From Glomus cerebriforme (taxonomy: Eukaryota; Glomeromycota; Glomeromycetes; Glomerales; Glomeraceae), in NCBI GenBank assembly GCA_003550305.1, contig QKYT01000954.1, forward strand, positions 8,121 to 30,233: a stretch of DNA of 22,113 nt, in the 5' to 3' direction. Below are positions 1-8,521 of the stretch, in pieces. The notes beneath the pieces were generated by a model that did no database searches, was not told the DNA's origin, and saw only the letters and a program-made list of their open reading frames with translations. A program made the position numbers and the translations under genes. Position 1 is the stretch's first letter. Each line of letters starts with the position of its first letter.

Positions 1-620
1 CGATTTAATGTATTACGGTATAAGCTTCATATGCCGTAATTAATTCCGACGGCAAGTATAATTACTTAATTAAAAAAATTATTGTGAAGATGATTTATAT
101 TATAATATCTTCAATTCTAATTTTTTCATTCTAAGCTGATATTTCATGCATAATTGTTTTATTTCAAATTTATTTTTTTTCTTAATATTTCAGCTTTAAT
201 TTTTTTTAACTTCCAATTCCTCTTTTTTAAATGCTGTTTCTGCCTCTTAAATTTCTCTTTCAATTATTTATTTCTTTTTAAACTGTTTATTCTCAAAAAT
301 AAGCTGCTTTTCTAAAATTATTTGACATGTATTACTAATAAAGATTATAGTTTCAGTTATATTTTTTGGCAAAATTAAAAGACCATTGTTAAAATATTTC
401 ATTATAGGTAAAATCAATTATGTCAGTCATAATTTTTACTAATAAAATATATGAATTATATCAAATTATGTTATTGTATTATATTAGTTATAATTCAAAA
501 AAATTTATTTCATGAAAAAGTATAGTCTCAGCTAATGGATTATATAAAAGAGATTTCTGTTTCTTGACATTTTTTTCTTTTAAATTTTCTTATTTTTTTC
601 ATAATTAAAAAAATTGTATA
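1..620. other. Gene-free AT-rich repeat flank
   Basis: No intact gene is visible. Near the left end, about 14-38, there is an imperfect palindrome around AAGCTT with arms TACGG and CCGTA. From about 330 down to 90 the minus strand reads as a lysine/glutamate-rich coiled-coil-like peptide interrupted by stops (for example EAETAFKKEELEVKK), so this is probably a decayed protein-coding repeat. Nothing else can be supported. Confidence 0.4.
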
Positions 621-990
621 TTATCTATAGTTGTTTCCGAAATTCAATTGGCAAATCCAAAATCTGAAATTCTGTAATTGTAATTAATTATGTAATTCTG
701 TAATTAATTACGTTTTGTATAACAATGTGAAATTAACATTTGCTTACAATCTAGTGATCTGATTTTATTAAATTTACCACCATTAAATTTGTTTCATTGA
801 GATGAATCTAATGGTATATGTTAAGGTTCCTGGATGAAACTAATGAGTTTAGCAATTAATGTATGTGAAACTAATTTAAACATTTTGTCAAAATTTTAAT
901 AAAATGAAAAACTGCGAAACTGACAAAACTTGATGAAACTGACAAAACTTGACAAAACTAACGAAACTTGACGAAACTTGCGAAACTTGT
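620..990. repeat. Left arm of a long diverged inverted repeat
   Basis: Several blocks here recur in reverse complement and in mirrored order at 2945-3600: CTATAGTTGT near 630, AATTCTGTAATT near 670-710, TTACCACCATT followed by ATTTGTTTCA near 775-800, and AAGGTT..TGGATGAAACT near 824-845. The inner part, 911-990, is a short imperfect tandem array built on GAAACTTGAC and GACAAAACTT. The two arms are clearly related but diverged. The arrangement resembles the long terminal inverted repeats of Mutator-like or foldback elements; the class is inference. Confidence 0.5.
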
Positions 991-1074
991 ATGACTTATA
1001 AAATTGTAATTTACAATTAAAAATTATTGTTGTATAATATAAACAAAAAATTTATTTATTTATCATATTATTTA

Positions 1075-1290
1075 TGTACAAATTCTTTAGTATTTACATT
1101 CAGCTTTGCATTTCCTTTATTGAAAATTTGAAATGTTTCTCATCTACCTGGATGCTTTTTCTTAATTACTGGAATAGCTGGATCACTAAATGTTTCTATT
1201 TCATTTTAATTAATTAAAATTATAACTAAACAAAAAATTATTATTATTTTTTTTTTACAGCAATACAGTAATACCGAAACTTACCTGATC
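1075..1290 (-). pseudogene. Decayed transposase-like C-terminal remnant
   Basis: On the minus strand, from about 1204 downward, a stretch reads EIETFSDPAIPVIKKKHPGR, then an in-frame stop, then ETFQIFNKGNAKLNVNTKEF. A DP..(K)..GRP..KR..S..E tail of this kind follows the SWIM zinc finger in many Mutator/FAR1-like transposases. Here the expected proline after GR is replaced by a stop. Upstream, CAG|GTAAGT near 1284 could be the remnant of a splice donor. The tail sits inside the inverted arms, which fits a dead MULE-like element. The family assignment rests on a short motif and is tentative. Confidence 0.3.
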
Positions 1291-1526
1291 AGCAATAAAA
1301 TAAATTGTTAGTTCTTACATAATATGATATAATAATTCTGATCAGATAGATAATCTTTTTTTAAAAAAAAAGAATTATCTTTAATTAACCCTAATCCCTC
1401 TTCCAGAATATACTTTATTTTATATAGTAAATTAATAAAATTAAAATAAAAAAAATTAAAAAAAAAATTATAAAAATTATAAAGAAATTAGTCATTAAAT
1501 ATTTTATAATAATATCTATTTTCCTT
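1291..1526. other. Spacer, nothing recognised
   Basis: AT-rich spacer between the transposase-like remnant and the minisatellite. A CTGATCAG word occurs twice (about 1285 and 1337). No coding or RNA feature can be supported. Confidence 0.4.
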
Positions 1527-2868
1527 ATAGACTTCTGGTAAGTTGAAAGTTTTGAATTGCTTTGAGAAATGTTAGTATAACGACTAACGTTTTTTTTTAT
1601 TTTGTAGAAACGTAAGCATCTTGGTTTAAAGTTTTAAAAGGGATATTAATATAACAACTAACATTTCTTCTTTTCTTTATTTTGTAGTGAATGCGGAATG
1701 GTCTTGGGTAAGTTAAACTTTGGCAAAAAGATTTAAGAAAGTTAGTATAATAACTAACATTTTTTATTTTTTTATTTTGTAGCATAGTTGAACACCGAAC
1801 GGTCTTGAGTGAGTTGCAATTTGGCGAAGAGTGTTTAAGAAACATTAGTATGATGACTAACATTTCTTTTTTCATTATTTTTGTAGTGAATACCAAATGG
1901 TTGTCTTGGGTGAGTTGCAATTTAGCGAAGAGTGTTTAAGAAACGTTAGTATGACGACTAACGTTTCTTTTTTCTTTATTTTTGTAGTGAACACCAAACG
2001 GTTGTCTTAGGTGAGTTGCAATTTGGCGAAGAGTGTTTAAGAAACATTAGTATGATGACTAACATTTCTTTTTTCATTATTTTTGTAGTGAATACCAAAT
2101 GGTTGTCTTGGGTGAGTTGCAATTTGGCAAAAAGTGTTTAAGAAACGTTAGTATGATGACTAACGTTTCTTTTTTCATTATTTTTGTAGTGAATACTAAA
2201 CGGTTATCTTGGGTGAGTTGATTATCTAAAAAATTAAAAAAAATAATGTATTATTTAAAGGTATTTACTTTAAAATCATGAAGAGTGTTTAAAAAATGTT
2301 AGTATGATGACTAATGTTTCTTTTTTCATTATTTTTGTAATGAACACCGAACGGTTGTCTTGGGTGAGTTGCAATTTGGTGAAAAGGGGGTTAAGAAACG
2401 TTAGTATGATGACTAACGTTTCTTTTTTCATTATTTTTGTAGTGAACACTGAACGGTTATCTTGGGTGAGTTGCAATTTAGTGAAGAGTATTTAAGAAAC
2501 GTTAATATGATGACTAATGTTTTAGCTTATTTCTTTATTTTTGTAGTGAATACCGAACAGTTATCTTAGGTGAGTTGCAATTTGGTGAAGAGTGTTTAAG
2601 AAACGTTAGTATGATGACTAACATTTCTTATTTCTTTATTTTTGTAGTGAACACTAAACGGTTGTCTTAAGTGAGTTGCAATTTGGTGAAGAGTGTTTAA
2701 GAAACATTAGTATGATGATTAACGTTTCAGCTTATTTCATTATTTTTGTAGTGAACACCGAACGATTGTCTTGGGTGAGTTGCAATTTGGCAAAGAGTGT
2801 TTAAGAAACGTTAGTATGACAACTAACGTTTCTTTTTTCTTTATTTTATAGTGAACATGGAAAGGCCT
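1527..2868 (+). repeat. Minisatellite of about 102-bp intron-like units
   Basis: Roughly thirteen tandem units, the first three or four diverged. A typical unit consists of GTGAGTTGCAATTTGG, a spacer, the inverted repeat AAGAAACGTTAG / CTAACGTTTCTT with an 8-nt loop (for example 2393-2424), a T-rich run, TTTTTGTAG, then a 23-nt block starting TGAACACCGAACGG. Read on the plus strand, each unit resembles a spliceosomal intron of about 79 nt: donor GTGAGT or GTAAGT, branch-like CTAAC, polypyrimidine tract and TAG acceptor (for example 2364-2442), followed by a 23-nt exon-like block (2443-2465). One unit (about 2214-2280) carries an insertion and one acceptor is mutated to GTAA (near 2340). Twenty-three is not a multiple of three and the block begins with TGA, so spliced products would not stay open. 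I treat it as a repeat and not as a gene. Confidence 0.9.
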
Positions 2869-2944
2869 TGGGAATGGGATCTGGTGTGTTAGAATATGCA
2901 GAGCGGGAATGATTTACTAATCACCTAATATGCATCTGATTGGC

Positions 2945-3600
2945 TACAGAGTTTCACAGCAGTTTCTCCGTTTTGCAATTATTAAAGTTTCGCCAATAGC
3001 AAAACATTTTGTCAATAGTTTCAACTTTACTATTTGGAGTTTCGTCATTTCGCAAAATCCAAAATGAGTTTCACCTGAAAACCTTAGTATGTGTTTATTT
3101 CTCTAGCTTGATATTGATGAAGTTAAAATACTATAAACATTTAAAGATTATTAAAGTTAGAGCAAGATCTAATAATTAGATTTAAATGAAATTACTACCA
3201 TTGATTTGTCATAATAAGATGATTCTAATGATGATATTGACAAAGTTATGATACTATAAATGTTTAACAATTATTGATATCAGAACATGATCTAGTAATT
3301 AAAATTAAATGATTTTAATACTATTAAAATCGTCATACTGAGACAAATCGAATGGTGGTAAGATCATCCAAAACGGATCACTAGATGCTGAGTTATTATT
3401 TATTAAATTTTCTAAATATAATTTGGCCAAAATTAAGGTTAATTCTGGCCAAATATTTTCGTAATACGAAATTAATTACGGAATTCAGAATTTTTTTGAT
3501 GAATTACTTAATAATTACAGAATTACGTAATTACAGATTTCCATAATACTAAAATAATTTTGGCTACAACTATAGTATTATCAGAAATTATATTTACCAA
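2945..3600. repeat. Right arm of the long diverged inverted repeat
   Basis: Reverse complement of blocks in 620-990: GTTTCACCTGAAAACCTTAG near 3063-3086 mirrors the left AAGGTT..GGATGAAAC block; repeated GTTTC words at 2950-3060 mirror the left GAAAC array; TGAGACAAATCGAATGGTGGTAA near 3339-3361 mirrors the ACCACCATT block; AATTACAGAATTACGTAATT near 3515-3535 and ACAACTATAG near 3566-3575 mirror the outer blocks. The order is mirrored, so this is one large foldback about 3 kb across with the minisatellite and transposase-like remnant inside. Confidence 0.5.
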
Positions 3601-3649
3601 GAATGTAAGATTATGATTTTTGCATATTTCAAATAATGTATCTAATCTT

Positions 3650-4020
3650 TTTATTTTGCTGCTTGTACTTCCCCTCCTGTTTGACTTTTCTTTTCTTTAA
3701 TTTCATTATATTTAGCTACTAGATAAGCTAACTTATTTTTAATTTATTCCTATAATTTTTCAGAAAAAACTTTTTCAGAAGCTTTTTTAGCAAAATTTAA
3801 CTTATTCTTTTTATATATTTTGAAATTTTCTTAAGAAAATTTAATAATAATCCCATACTTATATTATCTTAACCTGTTTTTTTCTTGACAGATTCTATCT
3901 TTTCTTATTTTCAATCATTTTCTTTTTAGAAACCTTTTCAGTTATTATAATCTCAGTGGAAGTCTTTATTTCTTAAGTTTCTTGTGAAGGTAAAATTATC
4001 ATAGTTATAACATTAGGATT
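3650..4020 (-). pseudogene. Decayed coiled-coil protein remnant
   Basis: The minus strand shows protein-like stretches interrupted by stops and frame changes: NPNVITMIILPSQET near 4019-3975, then TSTEIIITEKVSKKKMIENK, and further down LAYLVAKYNEIKEKKSQTGG ending EVQAAK-stop near 3655. The composition (Lys, Glu, heptad-like hydrophobics) suggests a coiled coil. No start codon, no intact frame and no recognised domain are present. It lies just outside the right inverted arm, and similar decayed coiled-coil coding lies outside the left arm, so the foldback may have inserted into such a sequence. Confidence 0.35.
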
Positions 4021-4650
4021 TTGTATATTGGACAAAAGATAAATTTTGGATTAGACATAGCAAAAGTTTAAAGTTTAAGAAGTTTAGGACAAAAAATATG
4101 TAATAATTATTGAGATTGATCTAGGATACACCAATTTTTGTAAATCAGTTTTCCTGACCATTGATCATTTTTTTAACCAATCATATAAGGGCATATTTTG
4201 TAATCAATCCGGTTTGAACTAGAAATGAACAGGATTAATGTTACAAAAGTTTAATCAAAATTCACATCCAAGTAGTACTAAAGAGTGTTGGATATTTGCT
4301 TGAATATTAACTAATTGTTTCTTATGAAGTTTGATCAAAATCTACATTCAAGTGATATTCAAAGAGTGACATAGATTTTAACCAGCATTAGAGCATAATT
4401 CAGCCTAAAATCAGCCAGCCAAAATTTAGCCAAAATGAACTATTTTAACTAGTATTCAATCAGTAACATAATTTTATAAAAATGTATGATATATAACCTA
4501 AATAATAAATCATTACTTATATTACTTAATTTCATAAATATTGTTATCTAATACAAGACTTTTTATTACATAAAATTAATTTACTAAGTGATGTGACATT
4601 TCCAAAATTTGAATAATACAAAATAAAATATTACCAATTACTTTAACCAA
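4021..4650. other. Intergenic, weak tandem duplication
   Basis: No gene is seen. Two diverged copies of a block of about 50 bp (about 4250-4300 and 4328-4380) share TTTGATCAAAAT..CA..CAAGT..AAAGAGTG. Near 4415-4440 the word GCCAAAAT is repeated. Otherwise plain AT-rich sequence. Confidence 0.35.
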
Positions 4651-5652
4651 TTATTTAATGTTAGTAAAGACCCATTTACAATTTACTACAGTAACAATAA
4701 CAACAGTATTACTTTTTAAATTATCTTCCAATTTATTATAAATTTTTTTAACAATTTTAGCGATTTTTCCACTTGGACACCAAATATGTAAAATTTGTTT
4801 CCATATTCTTGCATTTGTTATATTTCTTGAAGAAGAATTTATTCCTGCTAGTTTTTTCGTTAAAAGATGGTAAGCATCAAATGTTGTAAAACTTCTTTTA
4901 TGTGCATATGCTCTAGTTACTGATACTCCAAGTGTTAAATTATGAAAGTTAATTAAATAATCGGTCATTGGTTGATTTATAAAAAAGTAATCTATTTCCA
5001 TCTGTAAATATATGCATAATTAATATTATATAAATATATATATAAATTTTAATTGAATGTATCTTTAAGTTTAATTACCTCTGTTTTAAATAATTGAACA
5101 TTTAAAATTCTTGTGATGATCTCACAAGAAAATATTTCAGACAAGAAACTTCCACCACCAGCATTTGGTTGGCTTTTCATTTTATAAGATTCAATATTCC
5201 ATTCAATATCATCAAATTTTTTCCTAAAAGTATTTATATTTAAACTTAAAAATGTTTTTTGTTGTTGTTGAGTAAGTCCAATTGAAAGATTTAATAAATC
5301 ATGTGAATTTATATAAATATTAATATCATTAAAGTCAAAAGAAAAATAATTATCAATAATTGTTGAAGTTATAGGGGAGGTGACTAAATTTTCCTCGTGT
5401 TGTTGTTGTTGAGGAAGAAGACGTTTTTGCGTAATATTGGTTTGAAATAATATGTTTTGATTGATTATAACGTTGTTGGTTTGTACAATTTTGTCCTCCA
5501 TCTTGATTTTCTCTATCGGTCGAATCAATAATTGATTCTTCCATATTATCAAATTCATATTGAAGCATGTTCATGTTTTCGATAGTCATGGAAGTCCAAG
5601 AACTGTTAGAATTGATGTTGGTGTTCACGTTGTTTGATAAAGTTGAAGACAT
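4651..5652 (-). CDS. Unrecognised protein, possible degenerate HMG-like tail
   Basis: Proposed exons on the minus strand are 5652-5487, 5383-5079 and 5001-4651, giving about 273 residues. Intron 2 (5078-5002) is convincing: GAG|GTAATT and TTTACAG|ATG, phase 0 on both sides. Intron 1 is less certain. Two frames overlap at 5353-5558; a 103-nt intron with donor GTACAA at 5486 (or an 88-nt one with donor GTTATA), ending TTTAG at 5384, joins them in frame. Otherwise the gene starts in the downstream frame, at 5558 or 5501. The N-terminus is Asn/Ser-rich, typical of low-complexity fungal regulators. Near the C-terminus a segment of about 60 residues (SFTTFDAYHLLTKKLAG ... ITNARIWKQIL ... GKIAKIVKKIYNKLEDNL) has the helix spacing of an HMG box but lacks clear family residues, so HMG is only a possibility. 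Divergent from the TMEM19-like gene across 349 bp. Confidence 0.55.
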
Positions 5653-6001
5653 TGATGATTTATATGATTTATAAAAGGAAGTTTTTAAAGAAAATGATTA
5701 TATATTAATTCGAAAAAAATGTAAAAATAACTTTGATAATACGAAAAGTTTTTTAAAAGAGAACCATGGTTTAAAAATTCAAATTTATAAAAAATTTTAT
5801 ACTGCGGTAACTACTACGGATCTTTTTTATTATAACATGACTCATCATTTATCATATCATCACACGATTACCTGGAATTATACTTCCGATTTGCTTTTAT
5901 ATAAATGCAGTAAAGTTAATCTAAATTCGGTAATTCACGTGTTAATGTAAATAATTCTGTTTATTGTCAAATTTTTTTTTTTCTCACCTCAATAACAGAT
6001 A
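5653..6001. promoter_or_regulatory. Divergent intergenic promoter region
   Basis: This 349-bp gap separates two start codons facing away from each other, so it must hold both promoters. Pyrimidine-rich sequence (TTTTTTTTTTCTCACC) lies just before the plus-strand ATG. No specific operator is recognised. Confidence 0.5.
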
Positions 6002-7301
6002 ATGAATTTATTATTTACGTTTATAATTTCGTTATTACTCATATTACATGGATATCATAAAAAATCTTTATCCGCTTCAGGAGCATTAGCAGCATTTTCT
6101 GTTGGAATGGGAACATTACAGAATGATTGGTCAGTTTTCGGAGTTGTATTATTAGTATTTTACTTTACTGGTTCAAGATTAACAAAAGTAAGTTATTCAT
6201 TGAAGGATATTCTTATTTGGTAGAGAAATTTTTTTTTATAAATATATATTCTTTTATTTAGTATAAAGCGGGAAAAAAGAAACAACTTGAGGAAGATTAT
6301 CATGAAGGTAAGCTATGAAATTATAGGATAAAAAGAATCGTTATTATTTACTTCGTACTAAGTATTCAATTATATGTAGGTGGACAAAGAACTGGCAGTC
6401 AAGTTTACTGTAATGCTTTAGTAGGAACAATACTTTCTATTATACACCAATATTATTATGGAAATGAAGGATCATGCTTATTAAATGATCGTGGATCAAG
6501 ATTCATTTTTTACATGTATCTTGGGTAATTATAAGAAAGGCTTTTTATTTTTAAATAATTTTAATTTAAAAATAATCTTTGGTTTTTTATTGAAGAGTTT
6601 ATGCCACCTGTAATGGAGATACGGTAAACACCTTTTTTTTCATAAATTTAATTATTATTATTATATTATATATATATATATATATTTTTTAAAAAAAACA
6701 AATTTCTTTTATTTAGTGGGCAAGTGAACTTGGTATTCTTAATAAAGGATGGCCTATATTAATAACCACATTCAATAAGGTAAGATATCGATTGCAATTT
6801 TTTCTCTCAAATATTTAAATGTAATTAATTAACTCTTCCGTTAAATCAATAATAAGGTTCCACCTGGTACAAATGGAGGTGTCACGCCATTAGGATTATT
6901 AGCTTCAATATTAGGTGGATTAATAATTGGGATATCAGCATTTATATCATTAGAGTTAACAAATTCATGTAAAAGATATCTGGAAATAATATTAATAGCT
7001 TCAATATCTGGATTTATTGGTTCATTAATTGATTCATTTTTAGGAGCTACTGTACAAATTTCTAAATATGATAAAAAATCAAATAAAATTACTTATCAAC
7101 AAAATAAAAATTCTATTACAATTAGTGGTTATGATTTATTAAATAATAATCAGGTAAGGAAAAAAAATTTTTTGGGGGGGATGGTGAAGGTAATGAAGAA
7201 GAAATTATTAATTATTTGTAATAACAATTTTTTAGGTGAATTTTGTATCATCTTTAATAACAGGTATATTAACCGCTTGTATTTGTGATTTAATTTATTA
7301 A
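6002..7301 (+). CDS. TMEM19/DUF92-family integral membrane protein
   Basis: Seven exons: 6002-6187, 6262-6307, 6380-6524, 6596-6623, 6717-6779, 6857-7153 and 7236-7301. All six introns are GT-AG, 71-93 nt, and the join gives 276 residues. Family signatures are visible: SLSASGALAAFSVG in the first exon, the SGDTWASE-like motif as NGDTWASELG (residues 132-141, split between exons 4 and 5), and VPPGTNGGVTPLGLLAS followed by GSLIDSFLGATVQ in exon 6. Several hydrophobic segments indicate a polytopic membrane protein. DUF92 includes animal TMEM19, of unclear function, and plant VTE6, a phytyl-phosphate kinase; whether this fungal protein is a prenyl-phosphate kinase cannot be told from sequence. 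It is shorter than human TMEM19 (about 336 aa), mainly at the N-terminus. The start was chosen because the SGALAA block follows closely and no upstream in-frame coding is apparent. Confidence 0.9.
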
Positions 7302-7796
7302 AATTAATGAAACAAATGCAAAAAGTATTTTAGATTCATAGAACTGTATTATATTTAAGGTTTGAAAGTCAATTAATTTTAAGGGCCGGTTGCATATATA
7401 TTTTTTAGCGTTTAATTTCTTCTTGCATAATTTAAAAATTGACACATCACAATCATTAACAGAAAATGAATATATTAAAGGATATATATTTTATTTTATA
7501 TAGAAAGCATTACAATGAAAATATGATCGCAAGTCGAAAGTGATGCAATAATTCGTAATTTGTATTTGTATTTTATTAATTCTTACAAAGGAAAGCGAAA
7601 TTTTTTGTTTGCGTTATATAAAAAAAAAAAAAAAAAATTCCAAACGAAAAAAAAAATAAAAGATTCTATCAAAAAGAAAAAATTTGCAAAGAAAAATAAT
7701 AATAATTAAAAAATTAAGCAAGCGCTATTTACAAACAAACTTTTTTTGAATTCTTAAAACGTAATTTACGAGAATTTCTTTAAAGATAATTATTAA
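7302..7796. other. Convergent 3' intergenic region
   Basis: The TMEM19-like and PacC-like genes converge here, so the region should hold both 3' ends. It is A-rich, including a run of about 19 A near 7620. No gene, RNA or clear repeat is seen. Confidence 0.4.
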
Positions 7797-8521
7797 TTAC
7801 CATGAAGAAAAATCTTTTGTATAAGTTGAAGAATAATTTTGTTGTAATAAAATTGATGAAACTTGTTTAGTATCAGGAATAGAAGAAGAATTTGTAGAAG
7901 TTGAAAAGAAAGAAAATGAAGGTAATGATTGAGATGTATGAGAAGATTTCTTTTTTAATGAAGTAGAAGACAATCTTTCTTGACGTATGTTATAATAAGG
8001 AGGAGTTGGAGGTCGAAATTTTTTTGATAAACGTTGACTTTTCATATGACTTAATTGTTGTTGATGTTGTTCACTATGTATCTTGTAATGTTTCTTTAAA
8101 TCTTGAGGTCTCTTAAAAGCTTTTTTACATGTCTAAAATTTAATATAGAAAGGGAAACAAAGATTAGATTTTTGTTTACCGTTTTTTTTTTTTTNAAAAA
8201 AAAAAAAAAAAAANAAAATTATATATATATATATAAAAGATAAATTACCTCACATATATGTGGTTTTAATGTTACATGAACTCTTAAATGACTTGTAATA
8301 TGATCTCTTTTAGTTGTTCGAACATCGCAATCATCCCAATGACAGTCAAGACAAAGATTTCCCGTAGATTTACGTCCTACATGATCTGTTGAGAGATGAC
8401 TATAAAGAGATTCCGCATCTTCAAAATTACGATTACAATGTTTCCAAAGACAAATAAATTCCGAATTATTTCCTTCAGAAACAGGTGGTGAAAGTGGATT
8501 AATTGTTGAATTACAAGACAT
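7797..8521 (-). CDS. PacC/Rim101-like zinc-finger protein, short form
   Basis: Two exons, 8521-8249 and 8132-7797, joined across a GT-AG intron in phase 0 (GAG|GTAATT, TTTTAG|ACATGT), give 202 residues. Three C2H2 fingers match the PacC/Rim101 family in order and wording. Finger 1 uses C24, C29, H42, H47 and leads into [13 protein letters not shown]. Finger 2 uses C60, C65, H78, H82 with [18 protein letters not shown]. Finger 3 uses C90, C93, H106, H110 with [10 protein letters not shown]. In ascomycetes these fingers bind GCCARG and mediate the ambient-pH response. The tail of about 90 residues is Ser/Thr-rich with a [11 protein letters not shown] segment. Ascomycete PacC is typically 600 or more residues with a C-terminal inhibitory and processing region, which is absent here, so this resembles a permanently processed factor. 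The intron contains an ambiguous homopolymer with two Ns. Confidence 0.88.
8181..8234. repeat. Ambiguous T/A homopolymer and TA run in an intron
   Basis: Inside the PacC-like intron a run of T meets a run of about 18 A, with N at 8195 and 8214, followed by a TA dinucleotide run at about 8220-8234. The Ns show the length was not resolved. Exons are not affected. Confidence 0.9.

Noticed and set aside
911..990. CRISPR-like interpretation of the GAAACTTGAC array
   Set aside because: Repeats are 10-17 bp, imperfect and without unique spacers of fixed length, in a eukaryotic genome.
1597..2495. Open frames on both strands inside the minisatellite (1597-1920 and 2276-2476 minus, 2304-2495 plus)
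   Set aside because: They exist only because the 102-bp unit is repeated (a multiple of three in some units), break at units of other length, and encode repeats of the same low-information peptide.
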